NCBI RefSeq assembly: GCF_936928535.1 | Contig: NZ_CAKZHY010000143.1 | Coordinates: 1-43,361, forward strand | Length of the DNA stretch: 43,361 bases | Source of the DNA: an uncultured Bradyrhizobium sp. | Lineage (GTDB): Bacteria; Pseudomonadota; Alphaproteobacteria; Rhizobiales; Xanthobacteraceae | Direction: 5' to 3' | Part shown: piece by piece, positions 18,988 through 27,647 of the stretch | Layout of the letters: each line of letters starts with the position of its first letter | Position numbering within the stretch: the stretch's first letter is position 1 | Position numbers and translations under genes: made by a program | Notes under the pieces: generated by a model | Told to the model about the DNA's origin: nothing | The model's input: the letters and a program-made list of their open reading frames with translations, nothing else | Databases searched by the model: none

Positions 18988-19691
18988 ACGCGCGTCTTGC
19001 CGTCTCGGCGGAGCTAGCCGCAAGCGTCCAGCGGATGAAGTCTCGTACCTGGCGCGACGCTGATGCGCAGGCGTTTGAACAGGGCGCAGCTCCTACGGCG
19101 CCGGCTCGGCGTTCGGATGCGCTGCCCGCGACGTCTGCACCCCTGACCGCCAAGCGCTTCCTTCCCCGGCAGCGGCAACGATCACCAAATCGCAAGGCCT
19201 CGCGCGATCGTCGCAGACGGCTCGGCGGCTCTAGCGCCCTGCCTGATACGATGCGTCATCACTACACGGAAGGCCAGCGAGCCGTTCTCTGTATTATTGC
19301 AGGTGAAATAAAGCATCACGGCGTGTGCGACTTGCCGATTGATCAGATCGCGGCGCTGGCCGGCGTCTGTCGGACGACGGTGCAGACGACGCTCCACGAA
19401 GCACGCCGCCTCGGTCACGTCAGGATCACCGAACGACCAGTGCAGGGTCGCAAGCATCTCTCGAACCTGATCGAGATCGTCTCGCCTGAGTGGCGGACTT
19501 GGTTTAAGCGCGGTACGACAGCGCACCGCCCGATAGGGTCCAAATCTGTGAAAATGGTGAGCACCACGAAGAACACAGATCAAAACAATAGGAGGTTTGC
19601 GCAAGCGGATAGTCCCGAAGAGGCTCTTCGAAGGGAGCTCTGGGTCGCAGCAAAGCCGTCCAAGTCGGATTTCGGGGGTCGTCGACCATGA
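18984..19691 (+). CDS. Winged-helix DNA-binding protein
   Basis: Protein of 235 residues. After a basic, disordered N-terminal third, residues about 85-165 form a helix-turn-helix with wing: HYTEGQRAVLCIIAGEIK, then LPIDQIAALAGVCRTTVQTT and LGHVRITERP. Replication-initiator-like and GntR-like proteins share this shape, and similar proteins occur in many rhizobia (recalled). Start and upstream stop overlap as ATGA, so it is made together with the preceding small protein. The next 0.9 kb holds paired palindromes, which are candidate binding sites. Role (repressor, or replication/partition factor of an old mobile element) is open. Confidence 0.7.
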   Translation: MNARLAVSAELAASVQRMKSRTWRDADAQAFEQGAAPTAPARRSDALPATSAPLTAKRFLPRQRQRSPNRKASRDRRRRLGGSSALPDTMRHHYTEGQRAVLCIIAGEIKHHGVCDLPIDQIAALAGVCRTTVQTTLHEARRLGHVRITERPVQGRKHLSNLIEIVSPEWRTWFKRGTTAHRPIGSKSVKMVSTTKNTDQNNRRFAQADSPEEALRRELWVAAKPSKSDFGGRRP

Positions 19692-19980
19692 CTCGCTCCT
19701 CCATCGCAACACGACCGCGTGTCAGGCGCCGCGCAAGTGCGCACTGCATAACATGCGCGAACGGCTGGGCAGCTCCGATTGCCAACCGGGCAGGCCCATG
19801 ATTGCTGACCAGGGGGAAGGCGGAAGTCTAGCGCGCCCCCCGGGTGACCGGTGTCCCTGGTTCATACGCAAAATTGAGGAATTAAATACAAGCCCTCGCG
19901 ATTGTGGTCCTCTGCCACTGGTCGCCCGGAGCATCCATCTCGGCGGCTTGCGTGAGCTGGCGTAAGTTGCTCAAACCACT

Positions 19981-20007
19981 TTAGCCCTAGCTGGCAGCTA
20001 GGGCTAA
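19981..20007. repeat. 27-bp palindrome, copy 1
   Basis: Arms TTAGCCCTAGCTG and CAGCTAGGGCTAA pair perfectly over 13 bp around one central base. A related copy lies exactly 120 bp downstream with the opposite central base. The right arm also overlaps a second possible hairpin (20002-20045), so the two structures exclude each other. Confidence 0.85.
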
Positions 20008-20045
20008 CCCGCTCTGGTGCGAGTGCGCTCTAGAGCCGGTTAGCC
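20002..20045. repeat. Second hairpin overlapping palindrome copy 1
   Basis: Arms GGCTAACC (20002-20009) and GGTTAGCC (20038-20045) enclose an inner pair GCTCT/AGAGC separated from them by one C:C mismatch on each side. Stem bases are shared with palindrome copy 1, so only one of the two can form at a time in single-stranded DNA or RNA. Confidence 0.7.
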
Positions 20046-20100
20046 GAAATGTCTGGCAAGTAGATCAAGCTGGCCGAACGGTCTGGTTGCGCGCGAGAAA

Positions 20101-20127
20101 TTATCCCTTGCTGCCAGCTAGGGCTAA
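20101..20127. repeat. 27-bp palindrome, copy 2
   Basis: Right arm CAGCTAGGGCTAA is identical to copy 1; the left arm differs at two positions (TTATCCCTTGCTG), so the dyad is slightly worn. Similarity to copy 1 extends past the arm (GGGCTAA then CGCT and GGTG). Start-to-start distance from copy 1 is 120 bp. Confidence 0.8.
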
Positions 20128-20612
20128 TCGCTGGTGGGGCGCGTGGGATGGGGGGGTGGTTGATTTCTCAGGGCATCTAACGCGCAGAGGACCGGCCCTA
20201 CTCTCATTCACGGATTTTTTTCCCGTTCAATGAGGATTTTTCAGCTTTTGCAGCCGCGTCAGTATAGATCGGTTAGAGAAAATCGTGCAGTTTCAGGTAC
20301 ATGCCCTCCATCCGCAGTAAATGGACTCGCTTAGCTGCGGCTAATTCGAGCATTTATTTCCGACCCCACGAATGGCGTTAGCGAAAGTTGCTTCGTCACC
20401 GAGGCGAGCTGGCTTGGGGGTTGACTCCCCATGTCGAAGGTAGAGCTGAGCGCTTCGGCAAGCCATCAGGTCAGGTCATTAGCCGAAGCGGTCATGCGCT
20501 GAACCGAAACTGAGCTCTGCTGTAAACGGAGGTCCCAGCAAAAACGGGCAGTGATCCGGGGTTGATCCCGGCTGTCCCGGCGGCGACAATAGATCGGCGG
20601 TGGGTTTGCCCG

Positions 20613-21938
20613 ATGAGTGACTTTCAGCTGCCTGAGACACGTTACGCTCAAAGTGGCGATGTGAGCATCGCCTATCAGGTTATGGGGAACGGGCCAATCG
20701 ACATGATTCTGGTCCCCGGCCTGTTCTCTCACATCGAATTCCAGCACGAGATGACCGGTTTCACAGCCTTCCTGCGGCGACTGGCCTCCTACGCGCGGGT
20801 GACGACTTTTGACAAGAGGGGCCAGGGCCTGTCGGACCGGATTTCCGGGGCAGCCACGATGGAGGAGCGCATGGACGACGTGCGCGCCATCATGGACGCG
20901 ATTGGATCAAAACGTGCGGCCCTGATCGGTTTCTCGGAGGGTAGCTGCATGAGCGTGCTGTTCACGGCGACCTATCCGGAGCGCGTGTCTCATCTCATCC
21001 TGATCGGTGGCTTTGGCCGCGCCGCGGATCGATTGCCCGATGACGAATGGCGATCCCGCGTCGAGCAGGTCGTGAAGAATTGGGGCAGCGGCGACACGAT
21101 CAAGACAGTCGCGCCGAGCGAAGCGCGCAAGCCCGGCGCGGTGGAGCAGTTCGCCAAGTTCGAGCGGTTGGGGAGCAGCCCCGGCGCCTTGCGTACCATC
21201 ATGCATCTCAATCGCAAGATTGATGTGACGGCAGTTCTGCCGACATTGCGGGTACCGACGCTTGTGCTGCACAGCCGAGCCGATATCCAGGTTCCAGTCG
21301 AGCTCGGACGGAAGCTTGCGGCGGCAATCCCGGGCGCGAAATTGATAGAATATCCGACCGGAGATCATTACTTCTGGTTGGGTGACACCGAAGCTCTACA
21401 CGGCGAAATCGAGGAATTCGTCACCGGCTACCGCGATCACGGCTCGGCGGAGCTGGAGCGCGTGCTTGCGACCGTGTTGTTCACCGACATCGTCGACTCC
21501 ACCCGTAGCGCGGCTGCGATGGGCGACCAGCGCTGGCGCCGGATGCTCGATGATCACGACCGGCTTGCGCAGCAGGTGATCGGCAGGCATCGCGGCAATC
21601 TCGTCAAAAGCACCGGAGATGGCGTATTGGCAACTTTCGACGGCCCCGGCCGGGCGGTGCGTTGCGCACTCGCGTTCGGCTCCGCCGCGAAGCAGATCGG
21701 GCTGCCGCTGCGGGCCGGTCTACATACCGGCGAGATCGAGATCAGGGGCGCGGACATCGGCGGCGTCGCCGTTCATGCCGCCGCGCGCGTGATGTCGCAT
21801 TGCGGATCCGATGAAGTTCTGGTGTCGCGTGTCGTAACCGACCTCGTCGCCGGGGCCGGGCTTAGATTTGCTGAGCGCGGTTCTTACGAACTCAAAGGAC
21901 TGCCGGGAAAGTGGGAGCTGTTCGCGGCGAGCGGATAG
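20613..21938 (+). CDS. Alpha/beta-hydrolase fused to class III adenylate/guanylate cyclase
   Basis: Two-domain protein of 441 residues. Residues about 15-270 form an alpha/beta-hydrolase with nucleophile elbow GFSEG (Ser108), a candidate acid in the SRADIQVP stretch and His252 in GDHYFW. Residues about 282-440 form a class III cyclase with metal Asp292 (LFTDIVDST), Lys332 and Asp336 (VKSTGDGVLATF) and Arg392. The position usually held by the transition-state Asn (VN) reads VH (H388), as I recall for this subfamily. It probably makes cAMP in response to a molecule bound or cleaved by the hydrolase half. The start at 20613 gives MSDFQLPETRYA; the frame is open to 20562. Repeat copy 1 of the island follows its stop by 37 bp. 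Confidence 0.9.
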   Translation: MSDFQLPETRYAQSGDVSIAYQVMGNGPIDMILVPGLFSHIEFQHEMTGFTAFLRRLASYARVTTFDKRGQGLSDRISGAATMEERMDDVRAIMDAIGSKRAALIGFSEGSCMSVLFTATYPERVSHLILIGGFGRAADRLPDDEWRSRVEQVVKNWGSGDTIKTVAPSEARKPGAVEQFAKFERLGSSPGALRTIMHLNRKIDVTAVLPTLRVPTLVLHSRADIQVPVELGRKLAAAIPGAKLIEYPTGDHYFWLGDTEALHGEIEEFVTGYRDHGSAELERVLATVLFTDIVDSTRSAAAMGDQRWRRMLDDHDRLAQQVIGRHRGNLVKSTGDGVLATFDGPGRAVRCALAFGSAAKQIGLPLRAGLHTGEIEIRGADIGGVAVHAAARVMSHCGSDEVLVSRVVTDLVAGAGLRFAERGSYELKGLPGKWELFAASG

Positions 21939-21974
21939 CCATGAAAGAAAACGCTTGGGCCGCCATCGTCCGAT

Positions 21975-22010
21975 GGCCGACTTCTTCCATAACATCTCAT
22001 CTGCGAACCC
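21975..22010 (+). repeat. Island repeat, copy 1 (TTCCATAAC type)
   Basis: Contains GGCCGACTTCTTCCATAAC followed by a half with CTGCGAACCC. The first 23 bases are identical to copy 2 at 26817. It lies between the hydrolase-cyclase gene and the AT-richer island genes, marking the left edge of block A. Confidence 0.75.
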
Positions 22011-22154
22011 ATGCCATCGTCCACAGCGCTTCAGCCCGGATGGCCGGTTGCGATGTGCGGTGGGGGCGCCTCCAGCTGCACGAAAGTCGTAAATTTGGAA
22101 TTGCAAAACCTCCGCGATTGGGGCACCAATTTAATCATTGCGAGGGTTTGACCA

Positions 22155-22715
22155 ATGCTTCTTGGATCCCTGGCGCTTGCTACCAGAGAACAAGATCGTT
22201 CTAGCGAACGTCGCTCGTTCTTGGACCAACTTTTCCAGACCAGCCGAAAGGCGTTTCCGGAGGTTGAGGCATTGGTCTATGAGGCCAGTACCTCCTTCAA
22301 TGCGCAGGCGTTTTGTATTGGATCGCAGAAGTTTGTTGCTTTGTTTGGGGGGCTCGCGTTCAACAGACGCTTGGGCAAGGACGGGCTGCTGTTTGCGACT
22401 CTCCACGAGATCGGTCACCATCTTGCTCCAGGACCACGGTTGACAGCCACAAGCAATCTAAGCTGTGATTGCGCCGCCGACCGTTGGGCAGTAGGCCAGG
22501 GTCAAGACGTCATTTCATCGTGCGGCCTCGCTCTAGATATCAAATCCGCATTAGAGCAAATCGAGACAGCTGTATCTGAACTGGGTGGAGCATTGTCTGT
22601 CATAGCCGACTGCCTGTGCTCCGACTGGGCTCGTCGCAAGGCCGCACTAACTTCACCGCTTCCAGGTCCTCTGAACCAATGCGAAAGAATATCGAATTTG
22701 TTTGGTAAAACTTGA
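22155..22715 (+). CDS. Predicted zinc metallopeptidase, HExxH type
   Basis: Protein of 186 residues of no family I can name. The zinc-peptidase motif is clear: THEIGHH-like residues LHEIGHHL with His84, Glu85 and His88. Twenty residues on, SCDCAADRWAV gives a DxxxD pair (Asp105, Asp109) where M48-type enzymes have ExxxD, so the third ligand may be Asp. No signal peptide or membrane helix is visible; it looks cytoplasmic. GAGGG lies about 9 bases before the ATG. The next gene starts 11 bp after its stop, so the two form a unit. AT-richer codon use than the flanks supports transfer. It could be a regulatory peptidase of the ImmA/IrrE kind or a toxin-like effector; neither is shown. Confidence 0.75.
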   Translation: MLLGSLALATREQDRSSERRSFLDQLFQTSRKAFPEVEALVYEASTSFNAQAFCIGSQKFVALFGGLAFNRRLGKDGLLFATLHEIGHHLAPGPRLTATSNLSCDCAADRWAVGQGQDVISSCGLALDIKSALEQIETAVSELGGALSVIADCLCSDWARRKAALTSPLPGPLNQCERISNLFGKT

Positions 22716-22726
22716 AGGAGAAAAAG

Positions 22727-23263
22727 ATGGGATCTCTGATTCCGAGCGGCGGTGATAATAATGTAATCGCGAAGCTCGATGCCCGGTTCTGCGGTCAGCC
22801 GCTGCAGAACTTACGAAATTTCATCAGCGGCACAGATGCTCATTTCTTCCATGCTCCCCGACACTTGCGGCGCATAGCGTATCGATTGAAAATTTGGCCC
22901 GATGGTTTGAAAGGACGCTGGTTCTATTTCTTAAAACATCTGCTTCCCAATACTGCGCAAGATGACCCACAGGGGCAGCCGTCGACGGTTGCAGTCGTTA
23001 TTCGCGATGCTTTGCGAGATTTCGTGGCGGATGCGAATTGCACTCAAGTCTGCTTTCACGTCCAGCCTGATGTGCACGGGACCCTACCAAACGGCATCGA
23101 CTATCGGGCTGATATTGATCCCAGTCCGGCGGCGCGCCCCGCTCATGCCTATCCCGCCAGCATCACTCTCGTCTGTCGTCAGGAAATTCCACAAGGTGTG
23201 AATGAGCCCGACCCGACGGCGAAGGACACGGGAGAAAGCGGTCCTGATCAGCCGAATATCTAG
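22727..23263 (+). CDS. Unknown protein paired with the metallopeptidase
   Basis: Protein of 178 residues that I do not recognise. It starts at the ATG at 22727, with GAAGGAG six bases before it; the frame is open from 22712. The middle (FFHAPRHLRRIAYRLKIWPDG, LPNTAQDDPQG) is rich in aromatic and basic residues, and the tail (EPDPTAKDTGESGPDQPNI) is acidic and disordered. No membrane helix or signal peptide. It begins 11 bp after the metallopeptidase stop, so a partner role (substrate, inhibitor or adaptor) is the simplest guess. This is inference from position only. Confidence 0.65.
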   Translation: MGSLIPSGGDNNVIAKLDARFCGQPLQNLRNFISGTDAHFFHAPRHLRRIAYRLKIWPDGLKGRWFYFLKHLLPNTAQDDPQGQPSTVAVVIRDALRDFVADANCTQVCFHVQPDVHGTLPNGIDYRADIDPSPAARPAHAYPASITLVCRQEIPQGVNEPDPTAKDTGESGPDQPNI

Positions 23264-23520
23264 ACGGCCGAACGCCAAATCCGCTCCACTTCTGCCTCGT
23301 TCCTACGTCACTTGATTAGGAAGCGGGAACTACGTAGACGGATTTCGTAGGCGCTACAATCGCAGACAAGGTCGGATTGCAGACGTTCTGGCGAGCGAGC
23401 AGGCCTTCGCTCATTCACTGGCGACAAGTGGTAAGAACGCGTCCTCGTGCGCAGTGGTAGAACTCTTTCGGACTTGAGGTTATATTTCAGGTGTCGCGCC
23501 CGGCATCTAAGGGGCCATCT

Positions 23521-26500
23521 ATGAAATGTTGGCGTTGCGGTTTTCAGAACAGAATATCGAACGAGTATTGTGAAGGTTGCGGTACAGCTCTCGGTAATGA
23601 GTGCAGGGCCTGTGGCTACCTCAACGGATCAATCAGTCGGTATTGCGGACAATGCGGCACCGCATTGGCTCATTCCGTTTTAGGAGAAGCCAATCGTTCT
23701 TGGCAGCAGGTTCTCCGATCTCTCCATGCGAAGGGGGGAGAGCGCAAGCGTCTTACAGTTTTGTTCGCGGATATCCGTAACTCAACAGCATTGATAGACA
23801 GTTTGGGTGATCCCGAGTTGGGCATGAAGCGCCTGCAACCCATCCTGGAGCTTATGAACAAGGCCGTTGCCCGCTACGACGGCGTCGTCAACAAATCACA
23901 AGGCGATGGGGTAATGGCGCTTTTTGGTGCTCCCCAGCCTCATGAAGATCACCCAATCCGAGGTTGTCTCGCGGCGTTGGCAATGCAGGACGGAATCAAG
24001 CGCTGCGGTGATCCTGATCTGCAAATCCGCGTTGGCGTTCACACCGGAGAAGTTGTTGTTCAGGCGATAGAGCACGGACTTTATCAAACATACGACGCGG
24101 CCGGCTCGAATGTTCATCTCGCGAACCGTTTGGAACAATTGGCCGGCCCCGGCGAGATCTTGATATCGAAAGATACATACGCTGCGGCCAAACAATTTAT
24201 CGAAGTCGAATCGCTGGGAGTCCAAACTATCCGCGGCATCGCAACGCCGATCGACATATACAAGATCGTCGGCCTACAACATGCGCCGGCGAGCGGAGTC
24301 TTCCGCGAGGGAAGGCGATTGAGCACGCTTACTGGTAGGGCTGATCAGCTTTCCAAGCTCATGCTTGAGCTTGAGAATACCATCCGGAGCGAAGGCAACG
24401 TCATCGGCGTTGTCGGTGAGGCCGGTATTGGCAAGAGCAGGTTATGTTTTGAGTTTGCCGAAAACTGTCGCGCGAGAGGCATTCGGGTCTTTGAGGCGCG
24501 GGTATTGGATCATGGCAAGGAAACGCCATTTCAGCCCGTGCTAGAACTTCTGCGTGATTACTTTGGCGTCCGGGTCAAGGAGACAGCAGAAGCGTCTCGA
24601 CAGCGCGTTCTTGAGAGGCTGACCGCTCTTTCGGTATCGGAGCCGTTCTCGGCCGTTATACTCGAGTTTTTGGGGCTCGCCGATCCGTCGCAAACAAAGT
24701 CCACGCTGGACCCTAAGACGCGCAAAGCGCTTTTGCTGGATTTTGTGCGAGCGCTGCCGCGTTCAGGTCCGCAAGAGGCTGCAAACGTAGTCATCATCGA
24801 GGATTTGCATTGGATCGACGCGGCAAGTCTAGAGTTCGTCGAAGCTTTGGCAGATGCCGTCTACGGTACCACGACGCTTCTGGTAGTTAACTTCCGACCT
24901 GGTTTTGCTTCGGCGTTGACCCAAAGATCGCACTATCGACAAGTCAACATGCTTCCATTGCCCAAGAATGAAGCGACGTCTTTGGTGCTAGAGCACTTCG
25001 GGCCGGATCCCTCGCTTGCTCTGCTTGGCAGGAATATCATCGAGCGGGCGCAAGGCAATCCGTTTTTTCTCGAAGAGCTAATCAACACGCTTGTCGACCG
25101 TGGAGATTTTGAAGGTGAAAAAGGAGCATACAGGCTGAAAGGAGGCATTGACTCGGTTCCGCTGCCGACGACGGTTCAAGCGGTTGTCGGGGCCAGGATC
25201 GATCGACTTTCGGACGCAGCAAAACAGGTGCTGGAGATGGCTTCCGTCGTCGGTCGCGAAGTCTCTATTTCGATTTTGGAGGACCTTGTTTCCGGATTGA
25301 GCGGTCAGGCGTTGTCCGATTCAATTCAGCAATTGAGGCAGGCCGAGGTGCTCTATGATGTCCCTCCATTCGAGCGTCGGCTTCTATCATTTCGCCATCC
25401 TCTGATACAGGAAGTCGCCTATCGCTCGGTGCTACTAGAACGTCGGCGCAAGCTTCATGCCGACGTCGCTCATGCGATCGAACGCTTGTTCAAGGAGCAA
25501 GCGGACGAACGGGCGTCTCTTTTGGCATATCACCTCGAACAGGCCGGAGAGAAGGTCAAGGCCGCGCAGCAGAATATGCGTGCCGCCTTTTGGGTCGGAA
25601 CGCACGATCCGAGTCAAGCACTAAGAAGCTGGAAAAAAGTTAGAGAGCTCCTGTTGGATCAGTCGAGATCCCCGCAAATCGATTTCTTGAAGATGGCGGC
25701 TTCTGGTCAGATCGTCAACTTCGGTTGGCGCGAAGGGATGTCGGCGGCAGATGCCGCTGTTTTCTTTGACGAGGCGAAGGAATTGGCAAGATCCTTAAAG
25801 GATATGAGATCTAATGCCTTGATCCACGCAGCCTACGGCCGAATTTTGGCCAGCGGCGGCTCTGCGGACGAATATGTGAAAATAATTCGAGAAGCCAAGG
25901 CGGTGGCCGACGAGGCCAACGATCCGAGCGTTCAGATAACGCTTAAGGCTGTCCTATGCCATGCTTTGTGGCTGTCCGGGAATTTGCCAGAGGCGCTTCA
26001 AATGAATTCGGAGGCGATGGACCGCGCCCATGAAATCATAAAATTCGATCGTCAAACCCTGGGCTTCGATATCGAGATTTGGCTCGCCGCTTTGCGTGGC
26101 AGGATATTGGTGGTGCTCAATCGATTAGATGAAGCCCGTCCATTTCTTGAGCGAGTACTCCATCTCGACAGCGCGCAGGTCGATCAAATTCATCATGTGA
26201 TGCCGAGCATGGCTTACGTCGACGTTGCGTGGGTCCGGAAAGATGTCGTGTTGGCTCAGCAACATGCCGACCGAGCCTTCTCGATCGCTCTAAAAAGTGG
26301 CAACCCCTATCTGCGAGTCTATGCTCAAGCATGCCGGGGACTTGCTCACATCGTCGCTGGAAGGTTCACGCCTGCAATTAACGATCTGTCGGACGCATTG
26401 GACTTCGCGAGGTCGCGACAAGCAGGTCTAGAAAACGAGCCAAGGATTCTGGCAGATTTAGCAAATGCCTACAGATTGAGCGGCGAAAGTGCGGCCGCTC

Positions 26501-26754
26501 TTTCTACAGTTGAACAGGCCATTGCGGTAGCGACGGAACGGCACGCGCGCGTCGCGGAATGTTCTGCCCGCATTGTCCGGGCTAGTTTATTGTTACGATC
26601 GGAAAGTGATGATCAGCAAGCGCACGCGAAGGCGGAGCTGGGGCGCGCAGCTGCGCTGATTCAGGAGACCGGCGCTGTGCTCTTGGAGGCGTTTTTAAAT
26701 GACATCACAGCAGGAACCGACAGCTCGCCACAGGTCTCCGCACAGGCCAGCTGA
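23521..26754 (+). CDS. Zinc-ribbon, class III cyclase, AAA ATPase and TPR protein
   Basis: Large signalling protein of 1077 residues. Two zinc ribbons open it (CWRCG...YCEGCG and ECRACG...YCGQCG, residues 3-46). A class III cyclase domain follows (about 75-250) with Asp84 (LFADIRNST), Lys125, Asp129 (SQGDGVMALFG) and Arg203; the usual VN is VH (H199). Next is a P-loop ATPase of the AAA_16/STAND type (GEAGIGKSRL, 299-308; VVIIEDLHWID as Walker B), then helical TPR-like repeats to the end. The start at 23521 has AAGGGG six bases upstream. Such proteins are frequent in Bradyrhizobium, and the job is probably cAMP synthesis gated by an ATPase/TPR sensor. It ends 62 bp before repeat copy 2. Confidence 0.9.
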   Translation: MKCWRCGFQNRISNEYCEGCGTALGNECRACGYLNGSISRYCGQCGTALAHSVLGEANRSWQQVLRSLHAKGGERKRLTVLFADIRNSTALIDSLGDPELGMKRLQPILELMNKAVARYDGVVNKSQGDGVMALFGAPQPHEDHPIRGCLAALAMQDGIKRCGDPDLQIRVGVHTGEVVVQAIEHGLYQTYDAAGSNVHLANRLEQLAGPGEILISKDTYAAAKQFIEVESLGVQTIRGIATPIDIYKIVGLQHAPASGVFREGRRLSTLTGRADQLSKLMLELENTIRSEGNVIGVVGEAGIGKSRLCFEFAENCRARGIRVFEARVLDHGKETPFQPVLELLRDYFGVRVKETAEASRQRVLERLTALSVSEPFSAVILEFLGLADPSQTKSTLDPKTRKALLLDFVRALPRSGPQEAANVVIIEDLHWIDAASLEFVEALADAVYGTTTLLVVNFRPGFASALTQRSHYRQVNMLPLPKNEATSLVLEHFGPDPSLALLGRNIIERAQGNPFFLEELINTLVDRGDFEGEKGAYRLKGGIDSVPLPTTVQAVVGARIDRLSDAAKQVLEMASVVGREVSISILEDLVSGLSGQALSDSIQQLRQAEVLYDVPPFERRLLSFRHPLIQEVAYRSVLLERRRKLHADVAHAIERLFKEQADERASLLAYHLEQAGEKVKAAQQNMRAAFWVGTHDPSQALRSWKKVRELLLDQSRSPQIDFLKMAASGQIVNFGWREGMSAADAAVFFDEAKELARSLKDMRSNALIHAAYGRILASGGSADEYVKIIREAKAVADEANDPSVQITLKAVLCHALWLSGNLPEALQMNSEAMDRAHEIIKFDRQTLGFDIEIWLAALRGRILVVLNRLDEARPFLERVLHLDSAQVDQIHHVMPSMAYVDVAWVRKDVVLAQQHADRAFSIALKSGNPYLRVYAQACRGLAHIVAGRFTPAINDLSDALDFARSRQAGLENEPRILADLANAYRLSGESAAALSTVEQAIAVATERHARVAECSARIVRASLLLRSESDDQQAHAKAELGRAAALIQETGAVLLEAFLNDITAGTDSSPQVSAQAS

Positions 26755-26816
26755 TCGGCCGACGAGGAGCTTTCCTCGATCTAGGTTTGATGCTCTGCTG
26801 CGTGACAGCGGTCAGC

Positions 26817-26854
26817 GGCCGACTTCTTCCATAACATCTGATTTGCGAGTTCCC
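26817..26854 (+). repeat. Island repeat, copy 2 (TTCCATAAC type)
   Basis: Shares 23 consecutive bases with copy 1, beginning GGCCGACTTCTTCC and including ATAACATCT, and continues with a similar half (ATTTGCGAG against ATCTGCGAA). Same orientation as copy 1. It separates block A from the minus-strand glycan operon. Confidence 0.75.
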
Positions 26855-26985
26855 TGCCTGGTCTTGAAGCGCGTGTTCAACGAACGCGTAGAGGACAGTG
26901 ATAGCTGGAGACCAGCCGATAAATAGATAAATACAAGACGGCACCGATGCGCCGGAATATTCGGTGCTTGAGAGAGTTACACAAG

Positions 26986-27647
26986 TCAGATTGGGAGTTT
27001 TCGATACGCTATCTGCGATTTCGGTAGTCCCACAAAATGTTCTCTTAGAATCTCGGAATCAGGAAAAAGCCGGCGTAGTTGTCCGGGCCAGATCGGTCTG
27101 GTTGACGCCATCTGCTTCGCTAGAAATTTCCGGCTCTCACGGTTCCACTTGGAAATGATTCGTCGACGCCGGTCTAACGAAGTGAACCACCAGAAAGGCA
27201 TGTCGCAGTGTGCTTCGATGGGGAAGAAAGGAGACGGTGTTTGGACCCAGAAGCCATTGCTCGAAGAGCGAATGAAGTCCGCTAACAATTTTTGACGCCT
27301 TGCATTTCCCACGTGCTCAATAAGGGCGTTGCTAAAAGCAATATCGAACGTTCCCGCAGGGAGATGGCATTCGCATGCATCAGCTTCGATGATCCGAAAC
27401 GGAGCTAGTTCAACTGCACTAAACCTTTCAAAGGCTCGTGGAAGGTTGAGAAGTGAAATGTCGTATCGATCGGTGTAACCATCCCAAAATCCTGCGACGC
27501 CGTCAACGAGGGTAATCCACCTACATCCAGGATTTTTGACCCGTGCGGAGGGCGCATTATGCGCAAAAATCGCTCCAGGCGCCGCTTCCGAAAAACCGGC
27601 AAAAGCTGCCATTTTAGTTGCTGGTAATAGAAGGAGCTACTGAACAC
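26986..27647 (-). pseudogene. Class I SAM-dependent methyltransferase, frameshifted
   Basis: Two frames join into one methyltransferase. The first, from a GTG at 27647 (AGGAG five bases upstream), reads FSSSFYYQQLKWQLL and reaches motif I as KILDVGG. The second reads GVAGFWDGYTDRYDISLLNL, then FRIIEADACECHLP and FDIAFSNALIEHVGN, ending at 26986. The change of frame falls near 27490-27520 and equals loss of one base. The start overlaps the end of the radical SAM gene by 11 bp, so they were coupled. Likely substrate is a sugar or glycan, from the neighbours. A sequencing error is the alternative explanation. Confidence 0.75.

Larger units (their letters stand above)
19692..20612. other. Gene-poor stretch with palindromes
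   Basis: About 0.9 kb without a convincing gene. Its main contents are two related palindromes and a further hairpin listed separately (19981-20127), and two loosely similar words (GCCGAAATGTCTGG at 20043 and GCCGAACGGTCTGG near 20074). The promoter of the hydrolase-cyclase gene should lie at its right end, but I could not choose a clear -35/-10 pair. I see no tRNA or transposase remains. Confidence 0.6.

Noticed and set aside
19746..19764. CATAAC followed by GCGAACGG, similar to the island repeat
   Set aside because: The spacer is four bases instead of eight or nine, the leading TTC is missing, and no block border is evident. Probably chance.
19981..20127. Integron attC sites
   Set aside because: The arms lack the RYYYAAC/GTTRRRY core pair and there is no integrase or cassette gene nearby.
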